From: Lachnospiraceae bacterium
GTDB taxonomy: Bacteria > Bacillota > Clostridia > Lachnospirales > Lachnospiraceae
NCBI GenBank assembly: GCA_017513125.1
Contig: JAFWDI010000017.1
Location: 37,012-101,011, forward strand
DNA length: 64,000 nucleotides
Direction: 5' to 3'
Shown here: piece by piece, positions 14,798 through 22,260 of the stretch
Layout of the letters: each line of letters starts with the position of its first letter
Position numbering within the stretch: the first letter of the stretch is position 1
Notes under the pieces: generated by a model
What the model was told of the DNA's origin: nothing
What the model saw: only the letters and a program-made list of their open reading frames with translations
Databases searched by the model: none
Position numbers and translations under genes: made by a program

Positions 14798-15526
14798 ATG
14801 AACCGGTTGTTTTTGCGCGGACTGCTTATTGACTGGGACCGCATCGGCGCGGGCAGCTATCTCCGGCATATTCCGGCGCTCTCGGGGCTGGAGGAGCTGC
14901 GCTTTTCCGCACCTGTGACGTTTTTCGTGGGCGAGAACGGGAGCGGGAAGTCGACCCTGCTCGAGGCCGTCGCCGTCAGCTGCGGATTTAACCCGGAGGG
15001 CGGCACCCGCAACTATCGCTTTTCGACGTACGACTCGCACTCGGAGCTGTGCGGGGCGGTGCGGATGATCCGCGGCGCACGGCGGGAGAAAGGCGGCTAT
15101 TTCCTTCGCGCGGAGAGTTTTTACAATGTCGCGACCGCGGAGGAAGAATACAGCCGCGGGCCGGGCGGCGTCCCGCAGGAGTTTCATTTTAAGTCGCACG
15201 GCGAGAGCTTTCTGGCGCTGGTGCAGCGGAATTTCCGCGGGGACGGGCTGTACCTGCTGGACGAGCCCGAGGCCGCGCTGTCCCCGCAGCGGCAGCTGGC
15301 GCTGATGGCTGAGATCCGGCGCTGCACGGACGCGGGCGCGCAGTTTCTGATCGCGACGCACTCGCCTGTCCTGCTGGGCTTTCCCGGCGCGGAGATCCTG
15401 TCGTTCGACGATGGGAGGATCCATTCCTGCGCGTACGAGGACACCGAGAGCTATCAGGTCACGAAGATGTTCCTGGACCGGCGTGAGCAGATGCTGCGGG
15501 AACTGTTCGGCGAAACAGAAGCGTGA
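14798..15526 (+). CDS. AAA/ABC-type ATPase (COG3910-like)
   Basis: A 242-residue ATPase made of a nucleotide-binding domain only. Walker A GENGSGKST at residues 45-53, an SHGES signature-like motif, Walker B LYLLDEPEAALSP and the switch His in ATHSPVLL are all present, as in the SMC/RecF/ABC-like single-domain AAA_21 proteins. No membrane segment. Function of this family is unclear; relatives act as motors in DNA repair or in defence proteins, but many stand alone. AGGAGG at 14784-14789 supports ATG 14798. A UUCG-loop terminator follows at 15535. The PARG-like gene lies directly upstream and may be cotranscribed. Confidence 0.82.
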   Translation: MNRLFLRGLLIDWDRIGAGSYLRHIPALSGLEELRFSAPVTFFVGENGSGKSTLLEAVAVSCGFNPEGGTRNYRFSTYDSHSELCGAVRMIRGARREKGGYFLRAESFYNVATAEEEYSRGPGGVPQEFHFKSHGESFLALVQRNFRGDGLYLLDEPEAALSPQRQLALMAEIRRCTDAGAQFLIATHSPVLLGFPGAEILSFDDGRIHSCAYEDTESYQVTKMFLDRREQMLRELFGETEA

Positions 15527-15534
15527 TCGTCCGG

Positions 15535-15557
15535 GCGGCCTTCGGGCCGCTTTTTTT
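15535..15557 (+). terminator. Intrinsic terminator with TTCG loop
   Basis: GCGGCC-TTCG-GGCCGC (15535-15550) followed by seven T. Confidence 0.93.
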
Positions 15558-15566
15558 GTGCGCTTC

Positions 15567-15596
15567 TTGAAGTGCGCGCGGGGAATGAAGTATCAT
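15567..15596 (+). promoter_or_regulatory. Probable promoter of the DUF1638 gene
   Basis: TTGAAG (15567-15572), 18 bp, TATCAT (15591-15596). A near-duplicate of about 18 bp (GGATCCGAAA-GAGG) follows twice at 15611-15630 and 15631-15648; the second copy supplies the ribosome site. Confidence 0.5.
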
Positions 15597-15655
15597 GGGA
15601 TCAGAGAGTGTGTGCGGATCCGAAAAGAGGTGTGGATCCGAAAGGAGGAACGAGT

Positions 15656-16393
15656 TTGCGCATCGCGTTTATCGGCTGTATGGTCATGTTTCGGGAACTC
15701 AGCGCACTGATGGCGGAGAGCGGACATGTGTTCCGTCCGTTCTGGCAGCCGCAGGGCCTGCATAACACGCCCGATCTGCTCCGCGAGAACGTCCAGCGCG
15801 CCATCGACGAGGTCGAGGAGTACAATGCCTCGGCGCCGGAACACCTGCGCTTCGAGGCGATCGTCCTGGGCTACGGGCTTTGCTCGAACGGCACGGTCGG
15901 CCTGCGGGCGCGCGGCATTCCGGTCGTGATCCCGCGGTGCGACGACTGCGTCACGCTGTTCCTGGGCTCGCGGGAGCGCTATCTGCGGGAGTTTCATTCC
16001 GTGTCCGGGACGTTCTGGTACTCGCGCGGCTGGATGGAGCAGGGCGACATGCCCGGCCCGGAGGCGTTCGAACGCCAGCGGCAGGAGTTCATGGAGAAGT
16101 ACGAGGACGAGGAACTGGTGGACTACCTGTGCGAGGCCGAGCAGTCCTGGATCCGGAATTACGAGCGTGCGGCCTACATCACTTCGCCGCTGGGCGACAG
16201 CGATGAGCTGAAGGCGAAAGTCCGCAGCGATGCCGAGGGTTTTGGCTGGCGCTATGAAGAGCTGCCGGGCGACCTCGGGTTCTTCGAAAAGCTGGCCGCC
16301 GCGGACTGGGACGAGGAGTGGTTCCTCACCTGCCCGCCCGGCTGCGAGGTCAGGGCGGATTACACCGGAAAACTGTTTACAGCCGGGAAATGA
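15656..16393 (+). CDS. DUF1638 protein
   Basis: A 245-residue cytoplasmic protein of the DUF1638 family. Its N-terminus (IGCMVMFRELSALM), LGYGLCSNG and the IPRCDDCVTLFLGS segment hold conserved Cys residues that could bind a metal or cofactor. I recall DUF1638 members near corrinoid methyltransferase genes in methanogens and acetogens, which fits this genome, but no function is established. TTG 15656 is chosen as start because AAAGGAGG (15641-15648) sits 7 nt before it and family members begin at this point; the frame is open earlier, inside the duplicated leader. The 2-hydroxyacid dehydrogenase gene follows by 68 bp. Confidence 0.8.
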   Translation: MRIAFIGCMVMFRELSALMAESGHVFRPFWQPQGLHNTPDLLRENVQRAIDEVEEYNASAPEHLRFEAIVLGYGLCSNGTVGLRARGIPVVIPRCDDCVTLFLGSRERYLREFHSVSGTFWYSRGWMEQGDMPGPEAFERQRQEFMEKYEDEELVDYLCEAEQSWIRNYERAAYITSPLGDSDELKAKVRSDAEGFGWRYEELPGDLGFFEKLAAADWDEEWFLTCPPGCEVRADYTGKLFTAGK

Positions 16394-16461
16394 CCGGCAC
16401 GGCAGGGGAGAGTCCGCCCGGCGCGGCGGCCTTCCGGCCCGGAGAAAGAAGGAGTATTCAT

Positions 16462-17418
16462 ATGAAAAAGATCTTATTCGTCACACCCATCGCGGAGGAC
16501 CGCCGCGCGCGCTTCACGGAGATCGCCGCAGCCGGCGGCGCGGAGCTCGTGTTCCTCGACCGTGAGGCCGTTACCGACGACGACCTGCGGGACGCGGAAG
16601 TGATTCTCGGGAACCTGCCGCCGCAGCGCCTGACGGTCTGTGAGAAGCTGCGCTGGCTGCAGCTCGACAGCGCCGGCGCGAACAACTACGGCCCCGAGAG
16701 CGGGCTGGCGGCGGACGCGGCATTGACGAACGCCTCGGGCGCCTACGGCATCGCGATCAGCGAGCACATGGTCGGCTGCGTGCTGATGGTCATGAAAAAT
16801 CTCGCGAATTACATGCCGCTGCAGGAGCGCCGCGAGTTCCGCAACCTCGGCGGCGTGAAGACCGTGTACGGCGCGAAAGTCCTCGCGGTCGGCATGGGCG
16901 ACATCGGTTCGAATTTCGCTAAGAGGATGCACGCACTGGGCGCGACGGTCTATGGCGTGCGCCGGAACACGCACGAGAAGCCGGACTACGTCGAACGGCT
17001 GTTCACTCCCGCGGACATGGATGAGATCCTGCCCGAGGTCGACGTGGTGGGGCTGTCATTGCCCGAGACAGGCGAGACCGAGGGAATGTTCGACTACGAG
17101 CGGCTGAAGAAGATCCGTCCGGGCGCGATCCTGGTCAATGTCGGCCGCGGTACCGCCATCGTCACCGACGATCTGGTCCGCGCGGCCGGGGAGGGGCATT
17201 TCGCGGGCGTCTGCCTCGACGTCACGGACCCGGAGCCGCTGCCTGCGGACCATCCGCTCTGGGACATCGAGCACGTGTACATCACCCCGCACATCTCGGG
17301 TCGGTTCAATGCCCCGGTGACCTACGAGATCGTCCTGGACATCTTCGCGGAGAACCTGCGGCGGTATCTGGCGGGCGAGCCCCTCGAAAACCGGGTGGAC
17401 CGGGGAATCGGGTATTGA
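16462..17418 (+). CDS. D-2-hydroxyacid dehydrogenase family protein
   Basis: A 318-residue NAD(P)-dependent dehydrogenase of the D-isomer-specific 2-hydroxyacid family. The Rossmann motif is GMGDIGS near residue 154 (family GxGxxG, here with Asp in the middle). The catalytic Arg lies in NVGRGTAIV, the Glu in DVTDPEPLP and the His in ITPHISG. It reduces a 2-keto acid to a D-2-hydroxy acid or the reverse; the substrate is not evident. AAGGAG at 16449-16454 supports ATG 16462. It lies between a DUF1638 gene and a zinc alcohol dehydrogenase that has its own promoter. Confidence 0.9.
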   Translation: MKKILFVTPIAEDRRARFTEIAAAGGAELVFLDREAVTDDDLRDAEVILGNLPPQRLTVCEKLRWLQLDSAGANNYGPESGLAADAALTNASGAYGIAISEHMVGCVLMVMKNLANYMPLQERREFRNLGGVKTVYGAKVLAVGMGDIGSNFAKRMHALGATVYGVRRNTHEKPDYVERLFTPADMDEILPEVDVVGLSLPETGETEGMFDYERLKKIRPGAILVNVGRGTAIVTDDLVRAAGEGHFAGVCLDVTDPEPLPADHPLWDIEHVYITPHISGRFNAPVTYEIVLDIFAENLRRYLAGEPLENRVDRGIGY

Positions 17419-17476
17419 CCGGCGGACGGGACTCCGCCGTCCGGGGACGGTCGGCCGCAGTGTTCGCAAATCGTCA

Positions 17477-17505
17477 TTGTAAATATAGAAATTTCGTGAG
17501 AAAAT
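17477..17505 (+). promoter_or_regulatory. Promoter of the alcohol dehydrogenase gene
   Basis: TTGTAA (17477-17482), 17 bp, GAAAAT (17500-17505), in an A/T-rich patch. Confidence 0.55.
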
Positions 17506-17576
17506 AGATAAGGCAACATCGGACGTCTGCGTTCCGAGAAGGATAAAGAAACCTTTAAGAAAAAGGAGGAGTATTT

Positions 17577-18674
17577 ATGCTTATTAAAGCTGCTGTCACG
17601 AACGAAAAAGGCCAGTTCACGTTTGAAGAGGTCGAACTGGACGAGCCGAAGGCTGATGAGGTACTCGTAAAGATCGTTGCGAGCGGATGCTGCCACACCG
17701 ATCTGGGCGGACGCGACCAGATGGCGCCGTGGCCGATCCCCGGCGTGCTGGGACACGAGGGTGCCGGCATCGTCGAGAAAGTCGGACCGATGGTCCAGGG
17801 CATCAAGCCCGGTGATCACGTCGTGCTTTCCTATCAGCACTGCGGACAGTGCGATAACTGCCTGGAAGGTCACCCGGCACGCTGCGACACATGGTTCCCG
17901 CTGAACTTCCTCGGAAGACTGACGGACGGCACGACCCGCCTTCATAAGAAGGACGGCTCCGACCTCTCCGTGTTCTTCGGACAGTCCTCGTTCGCCACTT
18001 ACGCGGTTGCGAACCAGAGACAGGTCGCCGTGGTCGATCCCGACGTCGATCTGAGACTGCTCGGACCTCTGGGCTGCGGCTTCCTGACCGGTTTCGGTTC
18101 GGTCGTGAACGTGTTTAAGGCCGGTTTCGGCGACACGATCGCGGTCTTCGGCGTGGGCGGCGTCGGTCTGGCGGCGATCATGGCGGCGCGCATCGTGGGC
18201 TGCCAGCGCATCATCGCGGTCGGCCGTCATCAGTCGAAGCTGGATCTGGCTCTCGAGATGGGCGCGACGGACGTCGTGAACTCGAAGGAGTGCGATCCGG
18301 TCGAGGCGATCCGCGCGATCACCGGCGGCAAGGGCGTGAAGTTCGCGTTCGATACCTCCGGAAAGGCCTTCATCATTAAGCAGGCGATCAATGCTTCGAG
18401 CGCCTATGCGAAGATCTGCACCGTCGCGATGTCCCCGGATACCCTGGATATCGAGATCGAGCAGGAGATGATGGGTCCCGGCCGCACCATCATGGGTTCG
18501 ACCGAGGGCGACGCGGTCTGCAAGTCCTTCATCCCGAAGATGGTCGACTACTATAAGCAGGGCCGCTTCCCGTTCGATAAACTCTGCAAGCTGTATAAGT
18601 TCGAGGATATCGAGCAGGCATTCCAGGATTCCCTGGACGGCAAGGTCGTTAAGCCCATCGTGGTCATGGAGTAA
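17577..18674 (+). CDS. Zinc-dependent medium-chain alcohol dehydrogenase
   Basis: A 365-residue MDR-family NAD(P)-dependent alcohol dehydrogenase of the aryl-alcohol/class III type. Catalytic zinc ligands appear as CCHTD (Cys with CHTD) near residue 38 and the GHEGAG motif. The structural-zinc loop CGQCDNCLEGHPARC has all four Cys. The Rossmann motif is GVGGVGLAA. It interconverts an alcohol and an aldehyde in the cytoplasm; substrate specificity is not clear, though similarity suggests aromatic or branched alcohols. AAAAAGGAGGAG before ATG 17577 is a strong ribosome site. It stands alone between its promoter and the 15-bp terminator at 18726. Codon use looks highly adapted, suggesting strong expression. 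Confidence 0.9.
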   Translation: MLIKAAVTNEKGQFTFEEVELDEPKADEVLVKIVASGCCHTDLGGRDQMAPWPIPGVLGHEGAGIVEKVGPMVQGIKPGDHVVLSYQHCGQCDNCLEGHPARCDTWFPLNFLGRLTDGTTRLHKKDGSDLSVFFGQSSFATYAVANQRQVAVVDPDVDLRLLGPLGCGFLTGFGSVVNVFKAGFGDTIAVFGVGGVGLAAIMAARIVGCQRIIAVGRHQSKLDLALEMGATDVVNSKECDPVEAIRAITGGKGVKFAFDTSGKAFIIKQAINASSAYAKICTVAMSPDTLDIEIEQEMMGPGRTIMGSTEGDAVCKSFIPKMVDYYKQGRFPFDKLCKLYKFEDIEQAFQDSLDGKVVKPIVVME

Positions 18675-18725
18675 TTCGGAACACAAGGTGACCCGGACCC
18701 CGGGTGACGTGACCCGAACATGAAT

Positions 18726-18765
18726 AAAGCCGCCGGCTGAGAGATCAGCCGGCGGCTTTGTTTTT
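18726..18765. terminator. Strong, probably bidirectional terminator
   Basis: A perfect 15-bp stem (18726-18740 / 18745-18759) with loop GAGA and a GTTTTT tail on the plus strand. It separates two convergent genes (ADH plus, UXS minus) and has a weaker T-run on the minus side. Confidence 0.92.
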
Positions 18766-18801
18766 GGTTTCGAATCAGGGGTGCAGCATCGTACGGGACA
18801 T

Positions 18802-19746
18802 TCAGCGTATCTTTTCCGTGAAGTAACGAATCGTTTCCTTCAGACCGTCTTCGAGGCTCACGACGGGTTCCCAGTCCAGCAATGATTTCGCCAGAGAGAT
18901 ATCCGGTTTCCTGCGAACGGGATCATCCGCGGGAAGGTCGAAGTAAGAGATACCGGAGGAGGAACCGGTCAGGCGGACGATCAGTTCCGCAAGCGTTTTC
19001 ACGGACATCTCATTCGGATTTCCGACGTTTACAGGGCCGGTCAGAGGTTCGCCTCCGGCGGGCTCGGCTTCCATCATGCGGACCAGCGCCTCGACGGTGT
19101 CTGAAACATAGCAGAAGCTGCGGGTCTGAGAGCCGTCGCCGTAGATCGTGATGTCGCCGCCCTTGAGCGCGGCCAGGATAAAGTTCGAGACCACACGGCC
19201 GTCGTTCTCAAGCATATGGGGACCGTAGGTGTTGAAGATTCGCACGACACGGATATCAGCGCCTTTCTGGCGGTGATAGTCAAAAAACAGGGTCTCCGCC
19301 ATGCGCTTCCCCTCGTCATAGCAAGAGCGGGTGCCGATCGGGTTCACGTTGCCTCTGTAATCCTCGCGCTGGGGATGCATCAGCGGATCTCCGTAGACCT
19401 CGCTCGTACTGCTCTGCAGGATACGTGCGCCGTTTCGGACCGCGAGCTCGAGCATGTTGATCGCGCCGAGCACGCAGGTCCTGGCGGTCTGGACAGGATC
19501 GTTCTGATATTGGACCGGGCTGGCCGGACAGGCCAGGTTATAGATCTGCGCGCACTCCGTGCAGAAAGGCTCCGTGACGTCGTGTTCCACGAAAGAAAAA
19601 TTCGGGTGATGCTTTATCGCGGCGACGTTATCGAGGGAGCCGGATGACAGGTTATCCAGACAGAGAACTTCATGACCGTCTTTCAGCAGCCTGGCGCACA
19701 GATGCGAGCCGATAAAACCGCAGCCTCCGGTGACCAGGATCCTCAT
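18802..19746 (-). CDS. UDP-glucuronate decarboxylase (UDP-xylose synthase type)
   Basis: A 314-residue extended short-chain dehydrogenase. NAD motif GGCGFIGSH at the N-terminus, [12 protein letters not shown], the [11 protein letters not shown] loop, and the YDEGKR catalytic Tyr/Lys (in [11 protein letters not shown]) are hallmarks of UXS, which turns UDP-glucuronic acid into UDP-xylose or the 4-keto intermediate. The product would feed cell-surface glycan synthesis. ATG at 19746 is preceded by GGAGAG. It is transcribed away from the GDPD-phosphoesterase gene that lies upstream on the same strand and has its own promoter at 19799. No glycosyltransferase that would use UDP-xylose is adjacent. 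Confidence 0.9.
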   Translation of the reverse strand: MRILVTGGCGFIGSHLCARLLKDGHEVLCLDNLSSGSLDNVAAIKHHPNFSFVEHDVTEPFCTECAQIYNLACPASPVQYQNDPVQTARTCVLGAINMLELAVRNGARILQSSTSEVYGDPLMHPQREDYRGNVNPIGTRSCYDEGKRMAETLFFDYHRQKGADIRVVRIFNTYGPHMLENDGRVVSNFILAALKGGDITIYGDGSQTRSFCYVSDTVEALVRMMEAEPAGGEPLTGPVNVGNPNEMSVKTLAELIVRLTGSSSGISYFDLPADDPVRRKPDISLAKSLLDWEPVVSLEDGLKETIRYFTEKIR

Positions 19747-19798
19747 AATTCTCTCTCCTTCAGTGCCTTTCTGATCTTCGCGGAACTCTGCCTTCGTG

Positions 19799-19827
19799 AT
19801 TATGATCCTTTGCAGAGATGTTGCAAA
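19799..19827 (-). promoter_or_regulatory. Promoter of the UXS gene (minus strand)
   Basis: Read on the minus strand: TTTGCA (19822-19827), 17 bp, CATAAT (19799-19804). Confidence 0.55.
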
Positions 19828-19909
19828 TCATAATGATAACATAAACAAAAATCTTTGGAAAGTCCTGCAGTGGTTAGGCCGGAGGCCCATCGGTACACCT
19901 GCGGTTTCC

Positions 19910-22057
19910 TCAGATGATACGGTCTTCCCCGGCTCCGAAGCGCAGGAACCGCAGTTCGTTTTTCGCGGCCGACACCGTGAGGATGTCGAAGCACTCCCGG
20001 CTGGCTTCGCTGAACACGCGTTCGGGAGCGCTGCCGAAAGGCGTTTGGCGGCCGGTCGAAACGTTCCCGGCACTGTCCGCCCAGAAATCGATCTTCATCG
20101 AGGCGATCGTTACAATGGGGAAAGAATACTTTCGGAAGATCTGATCTGCGTGGCTGTGGCCGCAGACCCAGGCCAGGATGTTCCCGCGTTTCGCCTGCTG
20201 CTTTTCGAGAACGGAGATCATCTTATCGCCGTTCCGAACAGCCTCGTTTCGGGGCTGGAGCTCCATGACAGGAGGTACGTGCGAGAAGACGACGATCCGA
20301 TGGTCCTTCGGGGCGGATGAGACCGCGCGTGCGAACCACAGATGGTCGCTCATCGAGAAGCCGTAAGGGTTCGATCTCTGGGCCGGGTCGAAGGATGCTG
20401 CGAAGATCAGGCGAACGCGCTGCGCCGTAAAATCGATCACCAGGTTTTCCCCTCGGCCCAGATAGAGCTTTTCGGCTGCTTTCCGGTCAATGTGGTCTTT
20501 TTCCGGCCCCAGCATATTGAAATCATGATCCCCGATGCACATGAAGAGCGGGAGTTTCAGCCCTTCAAGGTCTTCGAGTACATGTTTCGCATAGCGCAAA
20601 GTTTCATCGTGCGGCTGCGCGCCGTCCGTGAGGTCACCCAGAAAGATCAGTCCGTCCAGTGAGATCCGCCGGTTGACATTGATCAGGTTCTGCGCGGTCT
20701 GATCCCAGGTCCCGCCTGCTGCATAATGGCTGTCGGTGCAGAGCAGGAGGCGAAGATCGTCCGGAGCGGTCTGTTCCCGCAGGCGTTCATCGAGCCGGGA
20801 CGCTTCGCGCACACAGACTTCCCCTGCGGCGACCTCCCTGGGACGCCCGGCCCGGCGGAAGCGGATAAGGGTGTCGAGATACGCGGCGTTTACGCCTTTT
20901 TTTACCGCGATACGGGGCCCGCCGCGGAACGCGATCCGGACATACCCGTCCCGTTCGAATGTGAACGGTTCCGTGCGCCACTCTGTGTCGTGTTCCCCGG
21001 TATAGGTCGTCCAGTTGGATTCGATTCGTGCGCCGCGGCTGAGAATCATCCCGACAGGGACTTCTTCCCGGTAATAGAACAGTGAATAAGGCACACCGTC
21101 CTCAGTCGGTTCCAGCCGGTCGCCTTTTTCCACGCGGATCGGTTCAGGGGTCACGTCCACTCCGGCACACGCTTCGAGGAAGCCGTCCTCCGCACGGACC
21201 GAGGAGTCTTTCCGGAGACGCTGCGTCTCCGCAAGGATCTGAAGACGGGAGGCGGTAAAGCTCCGCTTGCCGCAGTACAGATCGATGTTGTTCGTAAACA
21301 GTGCGGAAGCGCCCGCACCTGTGAGCTCGTTTTCCGAAATTTCCTGCGGACCGTCTTCCCGACCCGAGTAGCCGTCACCGGCGGCAGCGGGAGCGGGGAA
21401 GAGAGGTTCCACCTTCTGCGAGGTCCACGCGCGGATCGTGAAGCGGCGGGGAACGCGAAATGCTTCCGTGTAGTGCTTCAGACGGCTCAGATTCGGGTGC
21501 AGTTCCGTGCAGTTCAGCTCTTCGGCGGCGCTGAGTCCGCTTTCCACGTCGCTCGAGATCACCGCGATCCGGCAGCCGGGATCCAGCGCGCGCATCCGCT
21601 CCAGAGACCGCGGGTTGAAGGATGACCAGACGACACAGCGTTCGAGACCGAACGCCCGGACGGCTTTCAGAGCCTTTTCCTCAATGCCGGGGTACTCGAA
21701 ATTTCCGGTCTTCAGTTCGATATCCAGCATCATCCCGCATTCGCGGCAATACGGAGCGCAGACTTCAAGGACTTCGGTCATCGTCGGGATCTGTTCGAAG
21801 CGCCCGGCGTTCTCCGTGCCGAAGCCGGCAATGATCTTCAGCGTTCGGAGCTCTTCCAGCGTTTTCGCACGCACTTCGCCGGTCCCGTCAGTGGTGCGGT
21901 CCACGGTCTCGTCGTGGATCACGACGAGCTCTCCGTCGGAGGAGAGCTGAACGTCGAACTCAATGCCGGCAATATCATATTCGCAGGCCGCGCGGAACGC
22001 GGTCAGCGTGTTTTCGGGGTACAGGCGGCTGAAACCTCTGTGTGCCCAATAGTTCAT
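19910..22057 (-). CDS. Fusion: glycerophosphodiesterase + metallophosphoesterase
   Basis: A 715-residue two-enzyme protein. Residues 1-265 are a GDPD barrel (AHRGFSRLYPENT at the start, IEFDVQLSSDGELVVIHDE, then IRAWTS near 208). Residues 266-430 form a linker with a beta-rich region (MILSRGARIESNW, WRTEPFTFERDGYVRIAF). Residues 435-700 are a calcineurin-like metallophosphoesterase: DSH at 442-444, GDLTDG at 474-479, GDHD at 509-512 (usually GNHD or GNHE), FSHVPP, and GHSH near 625. No signal peptide is apparent, so it is probably cytoplasmic. The pair may cut a glycerophosphodiester and then a phosphate from the product. Start at 22057 has AAGGAG upstream. Confidence 0.85.
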   Translation of the reverse strand: MNYWAHRGFSRLYPENTLTAFRAACEYDIAGIEFDVQLSSDGELVVIHDETVDRTTDGTGEVRAKTLEELRTLKIIAGFGTENAGRFEQIPTMTEVLEVCAPYCRECGMMLDIELKTGNFEYPGIEEKALKAVRAFGLERCVVWSSFNPRSLERMRALDPGCRIAVISSDVESGLSAAEELNCTELHPNLSRLKHYTEAFRVPRRFTIRAWTSQKVEPLFPAPAAAGDGYSGREDGPQEISENELTGAGASALFTNNIDLYCGKRSFTASRLQILAETQRLRKDSSVRAEDGFLEACAGVDVTPEPIRVEKGDRLEPTEDGVPYSLFYYREEVPVGMILSRGARIESNWTTYTGEHDTEWRTEPFTFERDGYVRIAFRGGPRIAVKKGVNAAYLDTLIRFRRAGRPREVAAGEVCVREASRLDERLREQTAPDDLRLLLCTDSHYAAGGTWDQTAQNLINVNRRISLDGLIFLGDLTDGAQPHDETLRYAKHVLEDLEGLKLPLFMCIGDHDFNMLGPEKDHIDRKAAEKLYLGRGENLVIDFTAQRVRLIFAASFDPAQRSNPYGFSMSDHLWFARAVSSAPKDHRIVVFSHVPPVMELQPRNEAVRNGDKMISVLEKQQAKRGNILAWVCGHSHADQIFRKYSFPIVTIASMKIDFWADSAGNVSTGRQTPFGSAPERVFSEASRECFDILTVSAAKNELRFLRFGAGEDRII

Positions 22058-22123
22058 AAGAGCTCCTTTTCGCGGAATGATCTCTGTCGAAGTTTCGAAA
22101 TATTATGGACAGATTACCCGTAC

Positions 22124-22152
22124 ATCTTAGCATTGACGGCATGCGCATTCAA
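22124..22152 (-). promoter_or_regulatory. Promoter of the GDPD-phosphoesterase gene (minus strand)
   Basis: Read on the minus strand: TTGAAT (22147-22152), 17 bp, TAAGAT (22124-22129). It lies back to back with the plus promoter at 22160. Confidence 0.6.
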
Positions 22153-22159
22153 TTAACAC

Positions 22160-22188
22160 TTTAGAAAACCCCGTCTCCGTGGTATGAT
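22160..22188 (+). promoter_or_regulatory. Promoter of the aconitase-family gene
   Basis: TTTAGA (22160-22165), 17 bp, TATGAT (22183-22188). Confidence 0.65.
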
Positions 22189-22260
22189 TAAGGACAATTG
22201 ACAGATACGATATCACATCGTGGTTTTCATCGATCCGGGCATTCCCGGGAGGAGCGGCAG

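Noticed and set aside
13872..15526. Annotation of the PARG-like and AAA ATPase pair as an anti-phage system
   Set aside because: No ADP-ribosyltransferase, nuclease or mobile-element context is present, so this stays a possibility only.
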